Source: Favolaschia claudopus (Eukaryota; Basidiomycota; Agaricomycetes; Agaricales; Mycenaceae). From it: a stretch of DNA of 64,000 nt. The stretch's first letter is position 1. Each line of letters begins with the position of its first letter. The stretch lies in NCBI GenBank assembly GCA_037176885.1, contig JAWWNJ010000040.1:1302001-1366000 (forward strand), read 5' to 3'. The notes beneath the pieces were generated by a model that worked only from the letters and a program-made list of their open reading frames with translations, was not told the origin of the DNA and ran no database searches. The position numbers and the translations under genes are program-made. Shown here in pieces: positions 1 through 9,045 of this stretch.

Positions 1-592
1 TGTGGAAAGAAATTTGCTCCCGGAGCGAACGCCTGCTCGGTTCAAAAACACAGGGAAGGGAAATCATGCAAAGGTTTGTTTCCTTACTTGTTACTAACAC
101 CTCTCTAACGACGGAGCCAGTTCGTCCCAACCCCAAGCCAAACAATACCTCGACTACTGATCCTACGCGCCCTCCCATCGCCGTTTCACCTCCCGCACCC
201 CCCGCAACCGCATCCTTACCTGCGCCTTCTCTACCTCTTCCAACTGCATCGTTTCTTTTGAGCTGTCCAGGCTGTGCCCTCACTTGGGATCCAGTTACCT
301 TCTGGTCCACATATCCATTCAATATACATGATCCTGGCTCAAATTACAAGCCTGATTACACTCTTGTTTCGTTTTCTCCCCCGGTATTCGTTCTATTCGC
401 TGCCTTAGGCTCCTGGCACTCCCTGTGCATGGTGTGCAACTCTCCCCCATGAAGTGGAAGGCTGGAAGCAATCCGAGATCGTAAGTTACTGCTCTCACTT
501 TCAAGAGCAGCGCTGAGGCACGGTTGAATCGTGACCAGTTACGGGACAAAATTGCGCATTTGAAACAGCACAACAACGACTTGAAACTTGAG
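1..592 (+). pseudogene. 5'-cut zinc-finger / coiled-coil gene fragment
   Basis: The reading frame is open from the window edge. It starts with a Cys/His-rich stretch (CGKKFAPG, then Cys, His and Cys spaced like a C2H2-type finger), followed by a Pro/Ser/Thr-rich linker and a CPGCALTWDP segment. A later stretch at about 506-592 reads as a Leu/Lys/Gln-rich coiled coil (ARLNRDQLRDKIAHLKQ) and ends at a good donor site, GTATGT at 593. The frame changes between about 425 and 505, so an intron or a frameshift lies there; the boundaries are not resolved. Finger plus coiled coil resembles uncharacterised Agaricomycete proteins I remember, but no function is known. The upstream part is outside the window, and no continuation is seen after 600. 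Confidence 0.4.
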
Positions 593-804
593 GTATGTAG
601 CCGATAAATTACTTCAATATTTTGTGACTTGTACTCACATATAATGTTTAGGGCCTGATCGGGTGCCCGTAAATTTCCCATAAATAATTCCGAGGCCCGT
701 AATTTGTCACGTCATTTGTCACGACTCTTCTTGCCTCTCCCTCTATCGTTCTACTCGTACTATCGGTCTCCTACAGAAACTATCTCTATCTTGGTCCCTT
801 CCAC

Positions 805-1713
805 ATGTCTCTCGACACCGACGACACCCCTGGTGCTCGTAAAAATGCCATCTGGAATGATGATGAAGTCAAAGCTCTTTTCACCGGCTTGGGCGACGCA
901 AAGAAGGCGAAATACATGAGTGGGAATGGCTTCCGACCTCAAGGCTGGACCCTCGCTGTGACCGCTGTCGCTACTGCCAACCCCAGCGCAGATCCCAAGA
1001 AAGACGCGGGGAAGTGTCAAAACAAGCTTTCAAATGTGCGTACTTGGGTCTCTTCATCCGCAGGTGTCGATAACATCCGCGACATTGTAGCTGAAGACGA
1101 AGTATGAGCTGTACATGTTTGTCAAAGGGTTCTCAGGTAGTGGGTGGGATGATGAGTGGAAGTACGCGACAAATACGGACGAGTATGTGGAGGATTTTTT
1201 ACGGGTGCGTGTCCGACGGTCTTTTGACCTTCATTATCTCATCTACAACTACAGGTTCGTGGCAGCAAATACGAGGCGTGCTTCACAACATCCTGCCCCT
1301 ACTGGACCGAGCTCGACGAGCTCTTTTCTGGCGCAGTCAACAAGGCAACGGGAAGGAACGTTACGATGCTCGGCAAACGCAAACCAAAGAAGAAGAAGGT
1401 GCTGACTGCGACAACTGCTGCTTCTGGAACTCCCGCCGCTTCTACTCCCTCTTCCAGCGCCTTGCGCACCCCTCTGGATGATGTCGACACTAATCTCGGT
1501 TCAGTTGACAACCCTCCACCCAATTCTCCCCATTCCCCACGCACTCCTCCCAGTCCTGCCGCTCCCGCTTCCGCTCCCGGTCCTCCTGCTGCTCCCGCTC
1601 CCGCGTCTAAACCACCTGGTGAATTTGATGATGAGTTGGCTGCGGGTCTCGGTGGAGCCCCAAAGGTATGGGGTACAATAAAGTTATGGGTTAACCCAGC
1701 CAAAAGTCAGTAG
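805..1713 (+). CDS. Myb/SANT-like DNA-binding domain protein, spliced
   Basis: Three exons join in frame: 805-1035, 1091-1204 and 1255-1713, with introns of 55 and 50 nt (GTGCGT donors, TAG/CAG acceptors). The first two exons give a trihelix-like Myb/SANT domain (residues about 13-120): AIWNDDEVKALF, then KCQNKLSNLKTKYELYMFV, then SGSGWDDEW. The third exon adds WTELDELFSG, a basic patch KRKPKKKK that could be a nuclear signal, and a long Pro/Ala/Ser tail. Proteins of this kind are abundant in mushroom genomes, often beside Harbinger-type elements; a role in binding DNA is inferred from the fold. The C-terminus runs into TATGGGTTA repeats at 1685, and a donor-like GTATGG at about 1665 suggests the true last exon is lost or displaced. 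Introns shorter than 30 nt in the first gap were rejected. Confidence 0.65.
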
Positions 1714-1771
1714 AAATCCTCCAAATATGTATGGGTTAAAGCAGATTATGGGTTAGGAGAGCTATGGGTTA
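1685..1771. repeat. Four dispersed copies of TATGGGTTA
   Basis: The 9-mer TATGGGTTA occurs at 1685, 1730, 1747 and 1763 on the + strand, all in the same direction. Short clustered motifs like this are typical of subterminal transposase-binding regions of DNA transposons. No matching opposite end was found, so this may be a single remaining end. Confidence 0.5.
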
Positions 1772-1890
1772 TAACAGCTTCGACTGTACCTTGTTTTCGC
1801 TGATATTTTACTCAGCCAACCCTGAACAACCCGTTTTCAGGTATCATATTTTCGACCAGCTCATTGTCGTTACTTTACCGAGATTTAATA

Positions 1891-2391
1891 GGGAGGTTGT
1901 GCAAGCGACCCAGGTCGCTTTTTGACTGCCCAGATCTCCGCAGCGATGGATGCCAGGTGTGAGCTCTAAGCGACCTAGCAGAGTATTGTCCTCGGGCATT
2001 ACTAGGTCGCTGGGATCTCGTATCCGAGACTGTTCGTGGTGGAGATCTGAGCGGTTTAATAGAGAGTTTGCGGTGAGCCGCCAGAAGCCGCCTGGCGGCT
2101 CTGACGGCATGCGGAGCGGATTGGCTCGTTTCGGGCTCAAAATCCAAAATTTCTTCACGGGAGGTGGTAGAGGCCAGGTATGTGACCACCATACAAAATT
2201 TCTACAATTTGAACGTTGAGTAGGTATTGAAATAATGAGACTTTATGCTGCCAACCAGCCACCAGTGAGCCGCTGGAAGCCACTATATGACGTAGCCGCT
2301 CCACAACGCATGCCGTCAGAGCCGCCAGGTGGCTTCTGGCGGCTCACCGCAAACTCTCTAATAGCGACCTGGGTCGCTTGCACAACCTCCC
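1891..2391. mobile_element. Outer MITE, TA target site, itself interrupted
   Basis: The left end GGGAGGTTGTGCAAGCGACC is matched by its exact reverse complement ending at 2391, and both ends are bordered by TA (1889-1890 and 2392-2393). The TIR is about 29 bp. With the inner insertion and one TA removed, the element is only about 200 bp. A TA duplication points to the Tc1/mariner superfamily; there is no coding capacity. Confidence 0.85.
2062..2358. mobile_element. Inner MITE of the GAGAGTTTGCGG family (297 bp)
   Basis: TIRs start GAGAGTTTGCGGTGAGCCGC and end with the inverted copy; TA borders at 2060-2061 and 2359-2360. It sits inside the MITE at 1891-2391. Other copies of the same family are at 8577-9025 and 19806-25108, and a relative is at 59945-60106. 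A GGCATGCGG motif just inside the TIR is kept in the three close copies. Confidence 0.9.
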
Positions 2392-3244
2392 TAATGCCCC
2401 GTCGCCGCTTTCCTCTGAACCGGTAAGCTTCTTCAACCAGGCCTCCTCCTCACTGCACTCAATCAGTCTCTGCAATCTTCGTCAAGATAGAACCGGTACG
2501 GTGCATCGGAGACCACGGGCAAGGTGCTGGGAAGGTGTACCAGAAGCTGGCCGAGGTAGTTTAACTAGTCGCTCGAAGAGGGCTTCTGGTGGACCGGTCG
2601 CTGGTTTACATAGGTGTCTGAGCGTGCGCCACGGCGCAGTGTTCATGAAAAAAAAAAAAAAGGTGTATTACGGAGCCCGTAACAGGAGAAATGCAATCAA
2701 AAGGGCTATGGATACAAAGAAAGCATAAACGAGAGCTAAAAATTGCCCAGAATCCGTCCAACGTTTGGAAATAGACTTTATCGGTGTTGTTTCCAAAATT
2801 CTATGATGTCACGCATAACGCTGAGGCCGTTTCTGGTTTCCAAGGGTCTGTTTCACCCATACAAAGTGCTACAGTACTCCCGACCTTCGAAGAAACCACA
2901 AAGGCAGGAATACCATCAACTTCAGTTCACACGGTTCCGAGTCCATCAATTCCATTCCCCCCAAAAAAAAATCAGAACCATTAGCCTGGGCAGCAGTCAA
3001 AATTGCACAAATTCCTGAATTCAGCTCTATGGTAGCAGGTTTTACCGGGACTGCGGCACTAAGACAAGAAGTATGGCTTGAGTTGTGTATGTAAACCTGA
3101 TTTAACGAAACTTTGCCTTTGCTTTGCCTCTCACAAGATCATTTCTGTTCAGGCTGGACGGAATTAGCGCAAGCTCCCCCTTTTCTGTAAGCCGGGCACC
3201 GGCATTACAATACATAGTTTTGATTTGAATTTCCTAGCCACTTA
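2392..3244. other. No gene recognised; A-tract and element flank
   Basis: Short open frames only. There is an A14 run at about 2647-2660. The last 26 bp before the transposon at 3245 (3219-3244) recur exactly at about 10764-10789, which marks a repeat that served as the insertion target. Confidence 0.5.
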
Positions 3245-3324
3245 CAGCTGTTTCGGAAAAAGAATACGGGTTTCGGCATTTCTTTCGCTTCGTTTTTTTG
3301 TCTATAGTTGTTTGGCCTCGCGTC
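3245..3324 (+). repeat. Left TIR of the two-gene transposon
   Basis: 80-bp terminal inverted repeat. It matches the reverse complement of 6536-6615 except for about two positions near its inner end. Confidence 0.9.
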
Positions 3325-3470
3325 CCTTTCTGCTCCACCCACCCCACTTCACTGGCGTCATTTGTGTTGAAAACACGGTGTTGTGACTCCACAAGCTCCA
3401 CACCCAATGCGCGTATTTAGAGGACGAAAACTCAACCTCCAACATAGCGCTTCCATGGAAAATATCCATC

Positions 3471-5035
3471 ATGCAACCCACCTCGAATCAGTCTTCTTCG
3501 CACTACCGCGAGCACACCCGACAACAAGATGGCTGGACTGTCCTTGCCTCTGAACCTCAGCAGCGCGCTGCTACAGAGGCTCCTCCCCCATACACAGCCG
3601 AAGCCCCTCCTCAGGCTGCTGCACCGGCGGCAGATCCCGCTCCGGAGAGATATCCGGGTCAGTTATCCGCCATATTGTTCGTTATCTTGATTGTTTGCTG
3701 ACTGCTCAACAGGAGTGCAGCTCGCATTTTCTGTTCCCACCAACAGCGATATCATTGGCGCGATCCCCCTCATGCGAACCATTCACTTTGCCCGCAACGT
3801 CCCCTTCCAGGAGGGATTGCTCAAAATATGCAACGTTATGAACATCGGAGTCAGCGCTGCGTGTATTGGATACAAGTGGAACAAGGATCCGGTCAACGCC
3901 CCCGTCAACCAACTGGCAACTCACGGCGACTGGGAGCATTGTCTGGAGGAGGGGATCGGTAAAACTGCGAGGGCGAGAACCAAGGAATTGCTGTGTGTAA
4001 TTCGGAATCTGGTGCGTTGATTTATATCTCTCGTTCTACGATTGTCAGTTTAAAATTCCTTGCGTCAGAATCTCCCCGGAACTGCCCCCGATACCGCACC
4101 TCGGGCTGCTGCGGCCCCCGCAGCCGAGTCCGGCGGGAAGAAGCGAAAAGCCGACGCCAGCCCAACAACCACTCAATCACCCGGTGGACGGAAGACATTT
4201 GACTACACCAACGAGTACCGCGAGCTCAAAAATCACCTTGCCTGTGCAACTCACAAGGGTGAAAATTGCTTCGTCTCCCCGGCCGACGGGCATCATCATC
4301 GTGTCGACCGATATTTAACGACCCTCTGGGCCAAGGAAATTGTGTGTCAATTTTTCTTCGCTCGTATCTGTTTACATAACTTAACATTGTTATCAGGTCA
4401 CCGGTAAGGCTACGCTGCAGCGGCCCCCGGAGAACATAGTTTTCCAAGACTTCTTCCTGCCCAAGGCCAAGAAACCCCGCACTGCGAGGAGGTCGCCGCC
4501 TGTTAATCCTTTAAATCCCTGCGCGCCGACTCCCATGCCAACCATCAACGTCACCGTCAACACTGGAACAGGCGGCGAGCAGACCAGCACCGCCTCGCCT
4601 CATCAGCGAAGCCCTTTGGGGACAATCACCAACACCACCACGAGCGCCGTCGACAATACTCCGCTCTCCCTCTTTCGTACTGCCCTTGGCCAGGAGAATG
4701 CCGAGCTGGCTGAGGCTATCCGCTACCCTTCCGTCACCAGCATACTTCAGCAGATCGACGACTCGGGGGTTTTCGAGGGTTCTTCCGTCCTCACTTTCCC
4801 CTCTGTCATCTTTGCAGATGCTCTGGATGACCACCAAATCACACATGTCGATCATGTTCCGATCTTCGACACTGACTTCTATGTTCACTTGATCCACATG
4901 CCAATCGAGTTGGCCAATCTGTTTGTCGAAGAGTCGATTGCAGCCATGGGGAGGGCAAGAGTCGATTGCAGCCATGGGGAGGGCAGAGAAGGGCAAAGGC
5001 AAGGCTCTCAATTAATTCTCGTTACCTGCCGATGA
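3471..5035 (+). CDS. Accessory protein carried by the Tc1/mariner element (465 aa)
   Basis: Four exons: 3471-3657, 3713-4011, 4069-4341 and 4397-5035, with introns of 55, 57 and 55 nt; phases fit exactly and the sum is 1,398 nt. The first 60 residues are low-complexity with a PPPY motif. Residues about 63-162 look like a compact domain (VPFQEGLLKICNVM, IGYKWNKDPVNAP, RARTKELLCVIRNL). A basic Pro/Ala linker (GGKKRKADAS, a possible nuclear signal) leads to a second conserved-looking block with Cys and His residues (NCFVSPADGHHHRVD, TLWAKEI, LQRPPENIVFQDF) and a Ser/Thr-rich C-terminal region. The two-block layout resembles uncharacterised Agaricomycete proteins I recall, perhaps with a PB1-like first block, but I cannot name a function. 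It converges on the transposase (206 bp between stops) within the same TIRs. Roles such as DNA binding or regulation of transposition are guesses. A 23-bp direct duplication near 4945-4985 lies close to its end. Confidence 0.75.
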
Positions 5036-5241
5036 AAGATTCAAAATGTACTAATACCATACGCGTCGAAACAGAAGTAATGTACGATAAAAAACTGTGA
5101 AATATGTACACTAGTATATACTACGATACAGAATACGATACGTTCCGAATGTCTTACCTACTTACCTATTCAATTTACAAGTGACTCAAATACACAGCCG
5201 ATTGGAAGGGAAGAAATCATTTTAAAAAAATACAGCGACAG

Positions 5242-6448
5242 TTACAGGTACCCAGAATGCTCGTACCACCCACAGGCCTTTTCGGGCGTCATAGACTCAA
5301 AGACAGCCCTCCAAATTATCGCATACGGCGAATCTCCGCCGTTGCCCGCCATTGCCCCATCCGTGTAGTCCCGATGTGCTCTAATCCATGCTTTCATGGC
5401 TGAGAAGCCTTCTTCAATCGGATCGTAGTCGGAGGAGTATGGCGGCAGGTATTCCAATCGCATCCCGCTGCTGTGTGATCAGAAAAGATAAGGAGGTAAG
5501 CTAAATGAAATATACCGCTGTTCAATCATAGGACGCAATGCCGCCGACTTGTGTATGCTTGCGTTATCCATGACGATGACGGAATTTGGATCCGGAAACG
5601 GGTTCATGTTGTCGAGAAGGCCGTCAATAAAGCTGTTGAAGCTGGCGGCTTTGAAGGAACCGTGTATGACGTCGAGATGCAACACGCCGTCCAGAGAGAG
5701 CGCGGGGAGGACTGAATACCTGGAAAAAATCTGTAAGTTGATCCCGCAATCGTAGTTGGACGACGTACTTGACTCCCCGTATGTACACATCATGCCGTCG
5801 AGCTTGTTCACCAGCCGGTGCCCAGGCCCACCCGCGTTTGGAGGTGTTGCGATTGCAGGCAGCCTCGTCGACAAATACGAGTTGCGGGGCGCGATAGGTC
5901 TGAGCCATGTGTATTTCGAAATTGGTACGGGCGTTCTCATCGCGTTGTATGGCAACACGAGACACCTATCCGGACTATGGGTCAGAATAAGATATATATT
6001 ACTTAGGTGGGTACGACTCACGCGCTTCCTCGTATATCCTCGTCGCCTCAACGCCGTCCATATGGAGGTGAGCGAAGCTTCTACATTGCAGAGCTCCCGC
6101 AACTCTGCTTGCATCTCACGCAGATAGATGTCGGGAGTCCTCTCCACAAGCGCGACCAGGAACTGTGTCATTTCTTCAATCAAAAACACGAATTTGCAAG
6201 GAAGACATAGTACTTACATCGACATCAGTAACATGCAGAAGCCGGGGACGACCTCGAATCCGATACGTTGGGGTGGCTGGTTCTTCGAGTTCCTCGCGTC
6301 GATGCCGACGAAGAATCTTCTCGACAGAGCTCAGACTGACACCCAGCTCGTGCGCCACGTCGGCTTGTTTGCGGCCGCAGAAGTAATGCAGGTGAACTAC
6401 ATTGGCTCGCGTGTTTTCAGGAATGTCTTTGCAGTGTCCCATGAGCAA
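5242..6448 (-). CDS. Tc1/mariner (DDE) transposase, five exons, 332 aa
   Basis: Complement of five exons: 6448-6218, 6162-6022, 5965-5769, 5719-5516 and 5467-5242, with all four introns about 50-56 nt and canonical; the total is 999 nt. The N-terminus is a helix-turn-helix (FCGRKQADVAHELGVSLSSV) followed by a basic second DNA-binding part. Catalytic residues are visible: Asp in LVFVDEAAC, Asp in VIVMDNASIH, Glu in LPPYSSDYDPIEEGF. The spacing between the second Asp and the Glu is 34 if the downstream of two adjacent CAG acceptors at 5468-5473 is used, and 35 if the other is used. The length is normal for the family. It cuts and pastes DNA at TA sites by binding the TIRs. The start is the first ATG after the TIR. 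Confidence 0.88.
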
Positions 6449-6535
6449 TAGAGTGAGAGAGAAGAGTTGGTGAGGTCGTTGGCGACATAATTATTGACCA
6501 AAAGGGGAGAGGTGGAGCGGAGTGGGGCTGAGAGA

Positions 6536-6615
6536 GACGCGAGACCAAACAACTATAGACAAAAAAACGAAGCGAAAGAAATGCCGAAACCCGTATTCTT
6601 TTTCCGAAACAGCTG
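6536..6615 (-). repeat. Right TIR of the two-gene transposon
   Basis: Inverted copy of 3245-3324, ending at a TA dinucleotide (6616-6617). It lies about 90 bp upstream of the transposase start, so it may contain its promoter. Confidence 0.9.
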
Positions 6616-7138
6616 TAGCTAGCTGACAGCGTGTGCTCCAAGCGAGCACCGCGAGCCAGAGCACATAAGAGAGCGTGAAGGAAAGACGCCGACCACTGAT
6701 GCCAATTGATTGTCTCTCTTGCCTTCCGCTCTCTCGACACTTTCTCAGCCCATCCACCACACCCTGAGTCTTGGTTTCTGGTTGACACTAGGGTTAGTTT
6801 ATTTCTCGCCATACGAAACCGAAACCCCGCTCTGAACCCATCAACAGATTCATCTCAATATCTACCGTCTACTTCATCCACTGTGCCCTATTCAATGGGT
6901 AATTTCCCGGAGTTTGTCGCCCGCTTCACCTGCTCTGCATGTATTACGGTCCACGATGGACATACGTTCAGAAATAGTTGGAAAGTAGTAAAGTAGCAAA
7001 GTATCGTGTACCATTGGTGTACCATAGCCGCTGTAAGCGGCTCGAGCACGTTAATGGATTTCATCATCAACCAGGGTTAGTGCTCATCCGGAAGCCTCAC
7101 TCACAGAGACCTCAGAAACCGAAGTTTCTGGCGCTCCT
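6616..7138. other. No gene recognised
   Basis: Only short frames without recognisable motifs. A TACCATTGGTGTACCATAG stretch near 7008-7026 is locally repetitive. Confidence 0.4.
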
Positions 7139-8125
7139 CTATGACCTTATTTATCGTTGAAAATTATTTGGTTTTGCGATGAAGGTTGAACTGAGAGGTT
7201 TCGGCCGCTTACGTCGTTATCAACCGTGGTTTTGATCACTAACGAGGTTGTTGACGGAGGTTAGGGCATTGAGACAAGGTTCAAGTTTGAGGTATCCTGG
7301 GGATTCTTGACTCCGACTACGTGTCCCTGCGGTAGTGAATGTCGCCAGACCCCTATACAGCCCTCAAAAAATAGTAAACCAAGACCAGGTGGTTCATGCC
7401 GTATGGAGATCAGATGATGGCATCAATCTCACATGGTCCGAAATCTCTCGCAGAAGTTTCTCTACGAAACTCGCCATGGCTGGGGTGGTTCAGTCAGTTT
7501 ACAAACCCAGATAAATTGCATTTGCTACAGAAATGCATTCTAGGCCTCTCTATGGTGCACATCGCATAAACACCACCAAACAGGAACGAAATTTATTGCA
7601 CCACATCAGAGCCTTCCCACGCCTGATCCTCTGGCCAAAACACTCCGATTAGATAGCAGACTAAACCCTCTAGAGGGATTTCTCATCCGCTCAAAACTCA
7701 CGATAAATATATTTTTCACGGCATGGATTTGAGACATCACTGATACAATCAATCAATCACTCACGTGTGCTTACGACACATATCCTTATTGGGTAGCCAT
7801 AAGTCCGGACGCCGAGTTACATGCTCCCAAAGTCGTTGGAAAGCTATTGGCTGCAACTTATGTCCTTCCCCTAGCGTTTTGAAGAAGCCCAGTAGAAGCC
7901 CTCCATGAGATTTCAGTACAGAAAATGCAATATAAAATTTGGTTTTTTGTTCTTGGGCGATTTGAGACTTGTTTGAGACATCAATGATGGCATCCGTGAT
8001 GGGACCTATTTGGTGGTGTTTATGCGATGTGCACCATACTACCCGCTGTAAGTGATTTTCACTCAGTGGTTAGCTTTTGAGAAGAATGTCAACAGTACGC
8101 ACTGTAACTGCTGGCAGAGTTTGAA
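7139..8125. repeat. Dispersed repeat, copy 1 (interrupted by a MITE)
   Basis: After removing the MITE at 7553-8036, this matches the reverse complement of about 40830-41391 over several hundred bases with few differences. Copy 2 has about 60 extra bases near 40895-40957 that are missing here (after about 8070). No coding capacity is evident; it could be an old non-autonomous element. Confidence 0.8.
7553..8036. mobile_element. 484-bp MITE with TA target duplication
   Basis: Ends TGGTGCACATCGCATAAACA and its inverse, with about 28 bp of TIR; TA at 7551-7552 and 8037-8038. The empty site is preserved in the inverted repeat copy near 40988-41000 (single TA), which proves the insertion. No long frame. 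Confidence 0.92.
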
Positions 8126-8198
8126 TGTGCGGTAGAACTCTACTTATCTATCCCAAACTTACAGAAGGCTCTTTCCGTGAACCGTGAGAATTTTGATA

Positions 8199-8571
8199 CA
8201 GCCGTTTTGGAAACAATATACGGGTTTTGATTGAGTGGTGCTCGTTCGTTTGTGCTTACATACGTCTGTTGACGATTCTGTCATCGGGAGCACCACTTTG
8301 TGGGGCGCTGCCGTACCACATCAAGTGCCGCTGGTCCCTTGTTTCGGCCCTTGCTCGCAAGTCATGGCCGTGTCGAGCTTTGGGCAAATAGCAGCTGAGT
8401 CTTAATCCTAAGTTCTGTTAAGCTCCTGTTTTTTCCTGGTGTTCTCTGGGTGGCGGAAGCAAAACTCAAATTCGGCCGAAGTGGAGCTGGTGATGGGAAG
8501 CACAACAAAGGTAAGCACAAACGAGTGAGCACCAGTTGATCAAAACCCGTATATTGTTTCCAAAACGGCTG
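8199..8571. mobile_element. 373-bp MITE related to the 3.2-kb transposon
   Basis: TIR begins CAGCCGTTTTGGAAACAATA and runs inward to about 60 bp; TA at 8197-8198 and 8572-8573. A near-identical copy is at 33294-33665. The TIR start is a diverged version of the transposon TIR at 3245, so trans-mobilisation by that family is likely. Confidence 0.9.
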
Positions 8572-8576
8572 TAATA

Positions 8577-9025
8577 GAGAGTTTGCGGTGAGCCGCCAGA
8601 AGCCACCTGGCGGCTCTAATGGCATGCGGATTGGAGCGGCTATGCTGTCTGGCGGCTCGTTTGGTGGCTGGTAAGACTGGTTTAAATTTGGTTTTGCAAG
8701 TCTATTCTTAGTCCTTAGTCATCTATATCTTGAGCCATACACACACGAACAAAATCCGACCCGAAAATCTGACGCCATCGCACATTTGAGCCGAAGACTT
8801 CGGTTGACGCTGGAAATTGCTTCAATTCAAAACAATTATGCACCTTTGGACAACGAACTCTCATTGGCTGAAGGTATAGTCAAATATACAAGGTACCCAA
8901 CCTCGAAATCGTGCTAAGGACCGCGCGCGACGAGCCGCTGAACGAGCCGCCACATGACGTAGCCGCTCCAATCCGCATGCCGTTGGAGCCACCAGGTGGC
9001 TTCTGGCGGCTCACCGCAAACTCTC
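8577..9025. mobile_element. 449-bp MITE, GAGAGTTTGCGG family
   Basis: TIRs of about 60 bp flanked by TA (8575-8576, 9026-9027). It is only 3 bp away from the preceding MITE. It is the full-length, uninterrupted reference for the copy at 19806-25108, sharing the interior near 8660-8930. Confidence 0.92.
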
Positions 9026-9045
9026 TAATGTTGATCATCACTTTA

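Larger units (their letters stand above)
3245..6615. mobile_element. Two-gene Tc1/mariner-type DNA transposon, apparently intact
   Basis: Both ends read CAGCTGTTTCGGAAAAAGAA inward, and the TIRs run for 80 bp with very few mismatches (3245-3324 and 6536-6615). TA flanks both sides (3243-3244, 6616-6617). The element carries two convergent spliced genes: an accessory gene on + (3471-5035) and a DDE transposase on - (6448-5242). Neither gene shows a stop or frameshift once introns are removed, so this is the best candidate in the window for a recently active autonomous element. The outer TIR bases are shared with MITEs at 8199-8571, 33294-33665 and 35276-35585. Confidence 0.9.

Noticed and set aside
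1685..1771. TATGGGTTA as a telomere-like array
   Set aside because: Only four copies, irregular spacing, unlike fungal TTAGGG arrays.
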